Origin: Nitrosospira sp. Nsp11
GTDB lineage: Bacteria; Pseudomonadota; Gammaproteobacteria; Burkholderiales; Nitrosomonadaceae
NCBI RefSeq assembly: GCF_900142705.1
Contig: NZ_FRBV01000002.1
Coordinates: 310,001-374,000 of the forward strand
Length of the DNA: 64,000 bases
Reading direction: 5' to 3'
The position numbers and the translations under genes were made by a program. A model generated the notes under the pieces. That model was not told where the DNA came from. It saw nothing but the letters and a program-made list of their open reading frames with translations, and did no database searches. Shown in pieces: positions 1-7,263 of this stretch; position 1 is the stretch's first letter, and every line of letters starts with the position of its first letter.

Positions 1-2
1 TG

Positions 3-242
3 CCCCGGACGCTGCAGGATTTCACCGCAGGTTGGCTTCAATCCATCTTACGTCATGTGCGATACCACTGGCCGGGTTTACCTCAAGTAGGCTCGCTTGA
101 TGTTCGCGCCCGAAATAGCGAGGTGCTTACGCTCCCAATATACCCCAGGACCTGGTACAAAATGAGAATGCCTGAATTATTCTTCGGCAGCTTTTTCCTC
201 AAAGCATCCAAACCCATTTATTCACGCAGTGGGTCGATGTAA
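3..242 (+). CDS. 3' end of an unidentified reading frame cut by the window edge
   Basis: The frame is open from the first complete codon to a stop at 240-242, so it may be the tail of a gene that starts before the window. The residues match no family I recognise and no domain is visible. It could equally be chance open frame in a decayed region, since the next recognisable gene is a pseudogene. Confidence 0.15.
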   Translation, partial: PRTLQDFTAGWLQSILRHVRYHWPGLPQVGSLDVRARNSEVLTLPIYPRTWYKMRMPELFFGSFFLKASKPIYSRSGSM

Positions 243-576
243 AAAAGCACGATCCAACTGATCAGCTATAGAAATTTTTGAGCCTGCTTATATCTTGAAC
301 TGAACGTTATATGGCAGCATCAAGCTTTTTATAGCCCGCGGCATTAAAAAACGCAAGATTGCCTATGTCGAACTACGACAGAGCAAGCCAACGTATAGTA
401 AATATTTCAGTACGATTCCAGAGGTTGAAAATGTCTCTTCTTCAAAATGGTTTTCTGGATTTGAATGCAGCACTACCGGGACAGAAAGGCAAAAGATTCA
501 CCGGCCCAATTTCCTTCATGTATCAGGTTACTGTCTTTGCGATCAACGGACTTATCAATTATCAGCAGGAAATGAT

Positions 577-934
577 ATGAAGGCAAAAAACCAGGGCAGA
601 ACCTGGACGGTTTTTTTGTCTTCCTACGTTTGGGTTTGACCTCGTTCGGTGGACCTATCGCGCAACTGGGATACTTTCACGACGAATTCGTCATGCGCCG
701 CGGGTGGCTTGGCGAGCGCAGTTATGCAGACCTGGTTGCTTTCTGCCAATTTCTGCCCGGTCCGGCCAGCAGCCAGGTCGGCATGGCAATCGGTCTCGCT
801 CACGCTGGAATGATCGGCGCACTTGCGGCGTGGACAGCCTTCACTTTACCATCATGAAACTTCCGAAACTTCCGCCTTGGCTAGCCGTCCTATGCAGCGG
901 CCTGGGCGGGTGGCTGTCAAGTATCACCTTCTGA
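577..934 (+). pseudogene. chromate transporter (ChrA family) relic
   Basis: ChrA proteins are inner-membrane chromate efflux carriers of roughly 400 residues. The ATG at 577 follows an AGGA ribosome site. After 14 codons the frame is lost in a T-run near 612-619 and resumes one frame over with the family signature LGLTSFGGPIAQLGYF and GEllxLVAFCQFLPGP-type residues. At about 857 the text jumps from the start of the third helix (AWTAFTLPS) to the typical last segment (LPPWLAVLCSGLGGWL), so some 300 residues are deleted. An ORF at 359-580 overlaps the start codon by 4 bases but is not recognisable. This is a dead gene with a frameshift and a large internal deletion. Confidence 0.75.
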
Positions 935-1310
935 AAACGCAAGCCAGACTGAAAGATAGCCGGGTTCGAGAAAATAATATGATGAGTTAGTGGAAGCAGT
1001 TACCTTGATCCTGAATAAATAAGCACAGAGGGTCTCCGAGTGTGCGAAACCGCACATATCTTTTACCCACAAAGGAAGTAGGATTATTACGGCTTCAGAG
1101 AGGCCTTAATGCTTGAAGCCAGAACTTTTTATTTGCACTAGGGTCGAAGGTTAGCGGGTGGAACGACGAGTTTCATCCGCAGGTAAGGTTCTTTAAATAG
1201 AGGGATGTTTCTGAAGGTGCTTGCTGGCGAAAATCGGGAGAAGTGCACTGTGGTACTCGGTCGTCAAGTTGTCAACTCTTGAATCATCTCAATTCTTAAA
1301 GGAGGTTATC
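935..1310. other. intergenic stretch
   Basis: No reading frame with coding character is visible on either strand. The last 20 bases hold the strong ribosome site AAAGGAGG of the microprotein gene that follows. I see no clear promoter. Confidence 0.5.
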
Positions 1311-1394
1311 ATGGAAATGGCAATTCTCGTAATAGGTGTAGGTGCCGTTGCTCTTTGGTTCTTTATGACCAAGGATGGTGGACGGAAAGAATAA
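1311..1394 (+). CDS. 27-residue single-pass membrane microprotein
   Basis: A 28-codon frame starts at an ATG 6 bases after a near-perfect Shine-Dalgarno sequence (AAAGGAGG, 1298-1305). Residues 3-19 are hydrophobic with glycines (MAILVIGVGAVALWFFM), followed by a short charged tail ending KDGGRKE, so the protein probably inserts as one membrane helix with the basic end in the cytoplasm. A hairpin terminator lies 70 bases downstream, so the unit looks like a complete monocistronic gene. Function is unknown. It resembles in form the small membrane stress proteins of enterobacteria, but no homology is claimed. Confidence 0.6.
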   Translation: MEMAILVIGVGAVALWFFMTKDGGRKE

Positions 1395-1464
1395 AACCGA
1401 TTAGATACTTGAGTAGAGCTACTGAAAAGAAACGTCATCTGAATTCAGGGCTAATGCTCAACCA

Positions 1465-1509
1465 GCCGGTGCTCATGCGACGCTTGTCCGGCGCACCGGC
1501 TTCTTTTTT
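1465..1509 (+). terminator. rho-independent terminator
   Basis: GCCGGTGC (1465-1472) pairs with GCACCGGC (1493-1500), followed by TTCTTTTTT. It lies downstream of the microprotein gene and probably ends its transcript. Confidence 0.7.
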
Positions 1510-2048
1510 AGGTATGTAGCTAGCGACTCGCCCTTGATACAGGCTCCCTCGAGTCTTGGGGCAACCGCCCTAAGGCAGACCCTCAGCAGAATCGTCCAAA
1601 GCAAACTCTCACACAAACTCTTCAGGCAAACCTTGGATATCTCCTGATACTCCCCGTACTCCCGTAAAACCGTAGGTTGACGGCCCCAGTGCCACCCCCA
1701 TGAATCATGAGTATAGCCAAGCCGCAAAAAGGATGGCAGTGAGGGCGGCAAAAAACAGCTCAGCAGAGATAGCAGCGGCTGTTGGCTGATCAACTGTCTG
1801 GCCCGTCGGCGCGCCGCAACTCCTGGCACTTAAGGCTTCCGAATTAACCATATCTCATCTGATACCTTCTTGGTCAACAGCTCAGGTTATGTATGCTTCC
1901 GAACAGAGTGAAGCGATTTTCCCTATTAGGATGCAGTCACTCTCTGTTGTGTTTAACTCGATTAACAGAGACAAGAACCCCGAAGACATTGGGTTTGAGG
2001 AATTATATGTCGGAGGGAAACTTTTGAGGTATCGATAATAGGAGATTC
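1510..2048. other. intergenic stretch upstream of the KGG-repeat gene
   Basis: There is no convincing gene. A 118-codon minus-strand frame at 1473-1829 is rejected. The last bases carry an AGGAG ribosome site (2040-2044) for the gene at 2049. No promoter could be fixed by eye. Confidence 0.4.
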
Positions 2049-2522
2049 ATGATGGCTTCAGATAAAGAAAAAAGTGATGACCGGAGCAGCGGCCGCGAAA
2101 GCAAACGCGGTTTTGCTTCCATGGATGAAGATAAGCAACGCGAAATAGCCAGTCAGGGTGGTAAAGCCGCTCATGAAAAGGGTACCGCACACGAGTTTGA
2201 TTCGGAAGAAGCTCGCGAGGCTGGCAGGAAGGGTGGCAAAGCGGCTCATGAGAAGGGCACCGCACACGAGTTTGATTCGGAGGAAGCTCGTGAAGCCGGC
2301 AGCAAAGGTGGCAAGGCAGCTCATGACAAGGGTACCGCCCACGAGTTTGATTCGAAGGAAGCTCGCGAAGCTGGCCGAAAAGGCGGAGAATCGCGTGGAA
2401 AAGGAAGTTCGGACGATCGTGAAAAAGGTAGCTCGGACAGCAAGAGTTCCTCTCATTCAACTCGAGGTGGAACATCAGAGCAACATGCCAAAGCCGGTAG
2501 CCAAAGCCATAAAAATAAATAG
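2049..2522 (+). CDS. KGG-repeat general stress protein (YciG/GsiB-like)
   Basis: This 157-residue, very hydrophilic protein is built from tandem copies of the KGG motif found in YciG, GsiB and related stress proteins. Residues 25-115 contain a first unit (MDEDKQREIASQGGKAA) and then repeats of about 26 residues reading HEKGTAHEFDSEEAREAG-KGGKAA. The middle copies are nearly identical, which suggests recent internal duplication. The C-terminal 40 residues are low-complexity Ser/Lys/Gly/Asp. Family members are cytoplasmic, largely unstructured and induced by starvation or osmotic stress; that role is inferred here. Two in-frame ATGs (2049, 2052) follow the AGGAG site, and either may start translation. 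Confidence 0.85.
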   Translation: MMASDKEKSDDRSSGRESKRGFASMDEDKQREIASQGGKAAHEKGTAHEFDSEEAREAGRKGGKAAHEKGTAHEFDSEEAREAGSKGGKAAHDKGTAHEFDSKEAREAGRKGGESRGKGSSDDREKGSSDSKSSSHSTRGGTSEQHAKAGSQSHKNK

Positions 2523-2568
2523 TGACCCAGAGTGATGAGGGGGAGTTGTATTGCTCACCATTACTTTT

Positions 2569-2610
2569 AATGATGTGTAGTAGTCTCGGCTGCGGCTGCT
2601 ACACATCATT
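2569..2610. repeat. long inverted repeat (hairpin)
   Basis: AATGATGTGTAG (2569-2580) is the exact reverse complement of CTACACATCATT (2599-2610). The stem extends inward by three more pairs, one of them a G-T wobble. There is no T-run on either side, so it is not a classical terminator, but it lies between the convergent ends of the KGG-repeat gene and the DUF72 group and may stop transcription both ways. Confidence 0.6.
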
Positions 2611-2784
2611 ATCGTTCCCCGGCGTTTTCTTCGCGTCCGGCCATTTCAAAGCAATTTCCTTGAGAACCATTTTTCGAATTTGGAGAATTTTCTTCTCTTC
2701 TTCTATTTTTTCGGACCACCCGGCACAGTTACACCGTAGGTTGACTCCGGCCTGGAATTCCATCGGTTGAATTTGTACGATCAA
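2599..2784 (-). CDS. possible 61-residue hypothetical protein
   Basis: The frame starts at a TTG 35 bases after the DUF72 gene on the same strand and ends inside the inverted repeat. The product has a Lys/Glu-rich middle that could form a short helix. No family is recognised. The weak start and the overlap with the hairpin make it doubtful. Confidence 0.2.
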   Translation of the reverse strand: MIVQIQPMEFQAGVNLRCNCAGWSEKIEEEKKILQIRKMVLKEIALKWPDAKKTPGNDNDV

Positions 2785-2818
2785 ATCATGAACCGCGCGC
2801 CAGCTGTGGCTTCATTCT

Positions 2819-3682
2819 TTACAGTTTCGCTATCAAGGCCTTGGCATCAAACGGCGCCCTGACTTTGATATCATTATCAAAATAGCAATAGACATCACGC
2901 ATATGAAGTTGTAACGGGGACTGCGCCGAGATGAGGTGCGCGTCCTCTGGCTGGGACCCGGCGCGCCAGGCGCGAATCCTCGCTGCCCAGCGCGCCAGCG
3001 CCTCATCGGTGTATCCGCTCGCATACAGTTTCTTGTCGCCATGCAAGCGGAGATAAAGAAAATCCGCGGTTACGTCTTCCCGGTAGGGCCATTTTCCGGC
3101 AGTGTCGGCAACGACGAACGCAATGTTGTGCTCGCGCAGCATTTGGACAAAAGTTTCGTCAATGAAACTCTCGTTCCGGATCTCGATAGCATGCCGAACG
3201 GTGCGCGTGGCATCCACGGCCAGTCGCGCACGCCCTGTCATGCGGTGCTCACGACGGCGAGCAAGGCTCAGCGCCTGTTGGGTATCGTGCGGCAAAAGCT
3301 CAAAAAAAAGCTTCATTCTTTCCGGTTCATAGCGAAAACTTGGCGGGAACTGCCAGAGGATAGGCCCAAGTTTTTCTCGAAGGTTGAATAATCCGGACGC
3401 AAAGAAGTTGGCGAGCGGGCCATGAACATCGCGCAGGCGTCGTACATGAGTAATGTAGCGGGGTCCCTTGACGCTGAAAATGAAGCCCGGAGGGGTGGCC
3501 TCATACCAATGCTGGAAGCTCTCCGGTTTCTGTAACGAGTAAAACGTTCCATTTATCTCTATGGTCGGCAGTGCCCTGGAAGCGTATTCGAGCTCTCGAT
3601 CCTGAGGAAGGCCAGAAGGATAAAAAACCCCTCGCCATGGCGGGTAGCGCCAGCCGGAAATCCCTACAAATGTCCCGCTCAC
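2819..3682 (-). CDS. DUF72 domain protein (YecE-like)
   Basis: A TIM-barrel DUF72 protein of about 287 residues. Hallmarks are GISGWRYPPWRGVFYP near the N-terminus, ALPTIEINGTFYSLQKPESF, FSVKGPRYITH, LGPILWQFPPSF, a central AIEIRNESF and a C-terminal FLYLRLHG. The biochemical role of the family is unsettled. The start is taken as GTG 3682, just after the cupin stop, which places GISGW at the usual distance from the N-terminus. A GTG at 3703 would overlap the cupin gene, and the frame stays open further upstream into other coding sequence. It is probably co-transcribed with the cupin gene. Confidence 0.8.
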   Translation of the reverse strand: MSGTFVGISGWRYPPWRGVFYPSGLPQDRELEYASRALPTIEINGTFYSLQKPESFQHWYEATPPGFIFSVKGPRYITHVRRLRDVHGPLANFFASGLFNLREKLGPILWQFPPSFRYEPERMKLFFELLPHDTQQALSLARRREHRMTGRARLAVDATRTVRHAIEIRNESFIDETFVQMLREHNIAFVVADTAGKWPYREDVTADFLYLRLHGDKKLYASGYTDEALARWAARIRAWRAGSQPEDAHLISAQSPLQLHMRDVYCYFDNDIKVRAPFDAKALIAKL

Positions 3683-3686
3683 CGTA

Positions 3687-4031
3687 CTAGGAGTCCCGCC
3701 CACGCGGCAGTTCTTCACCACTGATCGTATAAGCCGGCGGCACGTAGAAATTGAGCGTCCGGAGCAAGTCGTCACCGGTATTGCGGATTTCATGCTCATC
3801 GCCGCGTTCAATGAGCATGAGCACGTCTTGGTGCAGATCGTAGCGCTTGCCGTTCACTGTCGCAATCCCGGTTCCAGACAGTACGTACAGCCATTGATCA
3901 GCGCCACGATGACGATTTTCCGGTCCACCTTCCGTATCACCGTGCGGAAGAACCATCTCCGCTGCCTGAGAACTCTCGTTGCCAAGGACTACGCGAAATC
4001 CACTTTCGAACGCCAGGTTCTTCATTTTCAC
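3687..4031 (-). CDS. small cupin-fold protein
   Basis: This is a single-domain cupin of about 114 residues. Motif 1 is H(5)RGADQWLYVLSGTG, and motif 2 ends in GDEHEIRNTGDDLL; the histidines and glutamates are in the positions that usually bind a metal. The protein is cytoplasmic (no signal peptide). Substrate is not deducible, because cupins this small range from isomerases to binding proteins. The GTG start at 4031 sits 5 bases after AGGAGG (4037-4042); an ATG at 4025 is the alternative. It lies immediately upstream of the DUF72 gene on the same strand. Confidence 0.75.
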   Translation of the reverse strand: MKMKNLAFESGFRVVLGNESSQAAEMVLPHGDTEGGPENRHRGADQWLYVLSGTGIATVNGKRYDLHQDVLMLIERGDEHEIRNTGDDLLRTLNFYVPPAYTISGEELPRGRDS

Positions 4032-4175
4032 TTGCGCCTCCTGCATCAAAGAAATAAAGAAAAAAATTGGACAGCCCGAAAGTGACACGGTTTCGCGCGT
4101 TGTTGAGAGGATCGCGTGCGGCACACTCACCATTATGTTAGATCAAACAAGCTGCGCCTGTTTCTGGCGGGATTA

Positions 4176-4805
4176 TCAGCGCAGAAAAGGCCTTGCCAGT
4201 TTGAGATCGTCGACAAAGCGGTCATATTCCTCATCCCTGTCTCGATCGGGCACTCGCAACAAGAACGAGGGATGAACCGTAATCAGCAACGATATACCTG
4301 ATGCATATTCACGAAGTTTTCCCCGATTAGCTGTAATCGGTGTCGCGCGGCCCAGCAGTGAGCGGGTAGCTGTCGCACCCAGGGCGATAAGAAGGCGAGG
4401 GGCGACCAGTTCGATTTCGCGCCGAAGCCAGTCGTGACACGCGGCAATTTCTGCGTCGGCAGGTTTTTTGTGCATACGACGTTTCCCGCGGACTTCGAAT
4501 TTGAAGTGCTTGACGGCGTTGGTAATATAAACATCTTCTTGTGGTATCTCGACCGTTGCCAACGCCCGTGCCAGAAGTTGGCCGGCTGGACCCACGAACG
4601 GGTGGCCTGCCAGATCTTCCCGGTCGCCAGGCTGCTCGCCTACGAGCATGATCGATGCATGCGAAGGACCTTCGCCGAAAACGGTTTGGGTTGCATGCTC
4701 CCACAGTGGGCAAGCTCGACAGTCCATTGCCGCTTTACGCAGGGCTTCGATCGTGTCACCCGCCCGCTCTGCGGGATGCAACGAATTTCCTGAAGTAGCC
4801 TTCAT
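4176..4805 (-). CDS. UdgX-type uracil-DNA glycosylase
   Basis: A 209-residue member of the family 4/5 uracil-DNA glycosylase superfamily. The active-site loop is GEQPGD (56-61) followed by EDLAGHPFVGPAG, then TNAVKHF (95-101) and HPSFLL (178-183). The loop KRRMH (108-112) matches the KRRIH loop that defines UdgX, the subgroup known to form a covalent bond to the abasic site through its histidine, here His112. CxxC at 29-32 and Cys123 are candidates for the iron-sulfur ligands; a fourth Cys is not evident in this reading. It probably acts on uracil in DNA. It is transcribed away from its neighbours and has the usual length. Confidence 0.85.
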   Translation of the reverse strand: MKATSGNSLHPAERAGDTIEALRKAAMDCRACPLWEHATQTVFGEGPSHASIMLVGEQPGDREDLAGHPFVGPAGQLLARALATVEIPQEDVYITNAVKHFKFEVRGKRRMHKKPADAEIAACHDWLRREIELVAPRLLIALGATATRSLLGRATPITANRGKLREYASGISLLITVHPSFLLRVPDRDRDEEYDRFVDDLKLARPFLR

Positions 4806-5115
4806 ATAGCAGGGCCCGCGGCTTATAAATTTATTTGCCAGGAAATAAATTTATAGGTCAAATAAACCTGAAAAGCTTGGAGATTTTGGAGAAGGACAAT
4901 AAAAAAAAGCGAACTGGATTAAGCGGTACAGTACCAGCCACTGCTGCTGGCATTGCCGATAGGCAAAATATGGTGCCGGGACTAAGATGCAAGGCCGGAC
5001 CGATAAGAGACGGATGGGACTGGAGAAAAAATATTACAAGCCTAGCCAGTGTCGTTACAGATAACCATGCCGAACTAACAGGCGCAAGCGTTGTTCAAGC
5101 TCGCAGCCCCTGTTT
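4806..5115. other. intergenic stretch
   Basis: About 310 bases between the UdgX start and the end of the hybrid kinase. The longer plus-strand frames here run into kinase antisense and look like chance. An AT-rich run near 4825-4860, with the repeated word AAATTTAT/ATAAATTTAT, could hold the promoter of the UdgX gene. Confidence 0.35.
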
Positions 5116-6798
5116 TTACAGCGTTCCTTGCAAGTTTTTGGGGACATCGTCCGCAGTCAGTTCGAACCAGAACACGCTGCCTTCACCGACCGTACTTTCC
5201 ACGCCGATTTCACCTCCCATCAGCTCGATCAATTGCTTGGTCACGACGAGGCCTATGCCCGTACCCTCAACCGAACCGTCTTCCTGGCCAAGTCGATTGA
5301 ACTGCTGGAAAAGTTGCGTCAGCTTTTCAGGCGGCAATCCGGCGCCGGTATCCGTGACGCTGATACGGATACGGTGCGGTGCGGTCGCATTGCAATTTAC
5401 TTCAACTGTTCCACCTTCGCGGTTATATTTGATCGCGTTGGATAGAAGATTAATCAGCACCTGTTTCACCCGCGTTCGATCGGCTCTCACAAAGAAATGC
5501 ATATCCGCCGGCGGAAATATCAGTTGAATATTACGCTCCTGCGCTTGCGGTTCCACCATGGTCCGGCATTCCACCATGACATCCCCCATACACATGGGTT
5601 CTTGGGAAACCACGAGTTTGCCGGATTCAATTGTGGCCAGATCGAGGATTTTATTGATCAGCTCCAGCAAGTACCACCCTGCGGCATTGATCTCCTTGAG
5701 CATGGTCATCTGGGTGAACGTCGGCGGTGGCGAACTGGATTCCATCAACTGCGCGAAGCCAAGCATGACATTGAGCGGAGATCGCAACTCATGACTCATG
5801 CTGGAAAGGAAGTCGGATTTGGCGAGATTGGCCTTTTCCGCATCAGTCTTGGCTTTGGTCAGTTCCGTTTCTATCAGCTTCCGTTCAGCAATATCACGGC
5901 GCAATTCTTCGTTAACCTTTGCTAATTCATCTGTGCGCTTCGCCACCAATTCTTCGAGACGATAACGATGTTGCCGCAACTCAGCTTCCGCCAGTTTGCT
6001 CTCTGTAATATCGACGAGAATACCCTGTAGGAATAACGAACGTCCCGACTCATCCCGAACCACGCTCGCTTCATCGCGAAACCATAAAACTGATCCCTCA
6101 CGGGAAAGCAAACGGTATTCGCAGCGCAAGGGTGCGCCGGTCGCACGACTTTTTGCGCGTTCCTCGAGCATATGCCTCCGATCTTCGGCGTAAGTTCGGG
6201 CAAGAAGTATATCCGGGTCGTTCAACCATTCCTCAGCAGGAAATCCCAGTGTTTTAATCCGGGAGCTGACGTAAAGAAAGCGATTAGTGCCGTCCAGCGC
6301 AGCGATATATACTATTGCCGGAATTGTCTCCACCAGCGAACGATATTTGGCTTCCGCTTGGGCCAGCTTGTCTTCCGCCAGCTTCTTTTCCATCCTCATC
6401 CGCCGCTCGCTCAATACGCGCTGAATGATGGCGGGCAACAATTCCAGGTACTGGTGATCCATATCCTTGATAAGATAATCCCTGGCGCCGCGTTTCATGG
6501 CCTCCACCGCGATAGCGGCATTGTCCGTGCCGGTAAGCATCATGACGGGTATGGCGACATCTCCTGCCTCGTCGGTCAGGGCAGCCAGAAATTCCAGACC
6601 ATTCAGGTCCGGCAAGTGGTAGTCAAGCAAAACGCAATCCGGCTTTTGCTCGTGAGCGAGTTGCAGCCCCTCGTGGCCTGATTCGGCTTCTGAAAGCACG
6701 AAATCATAGTCCGGGTTTCGCGCGAGCGCGCGGCGGCAAGCCATGCGATCCACGGCGTCGTCTTCGACGAGGAGTACGCGAATCAGCGGTTTGATCAT
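5116..6798 (-). CDS. receiver-PAS-histidine kinase hybrid
   Basis: A 560-residue cytoplasmic signalling protein without membrane segments. Residues 5-125 form a receiver domain with acid pocket EDD (12-14) and phospho-acceptor Asp59. Residues about 150-270 form a PAS/PAC sensor (ends ILVDITESKLAE), followed by a coiled coil to about 330. The dimerisation domain carries MSHELRSP with phospho-acceptor His336. The ATPase domain has LINLLSNAIKYN, DTGAGLPP and GTGIGL. The receiver at the N-terminus suggests it is fed by the kinase at 7260-9173 in a relay. It lies 51 bases after the single-domain regulator on the same strand. The output is unknown. Confidence 0.9.
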   Translation of the reverse strand: MIKPLIRVLLVEDDAVDRMACRRALARNPDYDFVLSEAESGHEGLQLAHEQKPDCVLLDYHLPDLNGLEFLAALTDEAGDVAIPVMMLTGTDNAAIAVEAMKRGARDYLIKDMDHQYLELLPAIIQRVLSERRMRMEKKLAEDKLAQAEAKYRSLVETIPAIVYIAALDGTNRFLYVSSRIKTLGFPAEEWLNDPDILLARTYAEDRRHMLEERAKSRATGAPLRCEYRLLSREGSVLWFRDEASVVRDESGRSLFLQGILVDITESKLAEAELRQHRYRLEELVAKRTDELAKVNEELRRDIAERKLIETELTKAKTDAEKANLAKSDFLSSMSHELRSPLNVMLGFAQLMESSSPPPTFTQMTMLKEINAAGWYLLELINKILDLATIESGKLVVSQEPMCMGDVMVECRTMVEPQAQERNIQLIFPPADMHFFVRADRTRVKQVLINLLSNAIKYNREGGTVEVNCNATAPHRIRISVTDTGAGLPPEKLTQLFQQFNRLGQEDGSVEGTGIGLVVTKQLIELMGGEIGVESTVGEGSVFWFELTADDVPKNLQGTL

Positions 6799-6849
6799 AG
6801 AATAATCAGCTGATGGTAAAAATCCAAAAGTGTTTCACCGAAGTCCTCA

Positions 6850-7263
6850 TCATGGCATTTCGCTTATGGTCCAGTAGGCATCGATCGAACGCATGACTTC
6901 GACGAATTGCCGATAATCGACCGGCTTGGTCATATAGCCGGCGACCCCCATGTTGAAGCTGTTCACTTTATCCTGTTGTTCCTCCGATGTGGTCAATACC
7001 ACTACCGGAATACGCTTTAGATGGTCGTCGCGTTTCACCACCTGCAGAAACTCAATCCCGTTCATGATGGGCATGTTCAGGTCAAGCAGGATGATGCATG
7101 GTTTTTCGCTTTCCGGATCTCGAAGATAGCTTACCGCTTCCTCCCCATTCTCCAGATGCACGAGCCGATTCGTTACGTGGATTTCCTTGAGCGCGCGTAT
7201 AACCGTCATGGTATCCACTTGATCGTCTTCCACCAGGAGAATGGGTTTGTTAGTTACTTTCAC
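6850..7263 (-). CDS. single-domain CheY-like response regulator (Rcp1 type)
   Basis: A 137-residue receiver with no output domain. The acid pocket is VEDDQVD (11-17), the phospho-acceptor is Asp61 in LLDLNMPIMNG, the switch Thr is in VVLTTSEE and the conserved Lys is in TKPVD. This length and the LLDLNMPxxNG signature match the Rcp1 group that pairs with phytochrome-like kinases. Its ATG overlaps the stop of the upstream membrane kinase by four bases, so the two are translationally coupled and very probably partners. The phosphoryl group may then pass to, or compete with, the receiver of the hybrid kinase downstream. Confidence 0.9.
   Translation of the reverse strand: MKVTNKPILLVEDDQVDTMTVIRALKEIHVTNRLVHLENGEEAVSYLRDPESEKPCIILLDLNMPIMNGIEFLQVVKRDDHLKRIPVVVLTTSEEQQDKVNSFNMGVAGYMTKPVDYRQFVEVMRSIDAYWTISEMP

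Noticed and set aside
1473-1829. 118-codon minus-strand frame
   Set aside because: It overlaps a terminator, lacks a ribosome site, and its Leu/Ser/Arg-rich product resembles no protein family.
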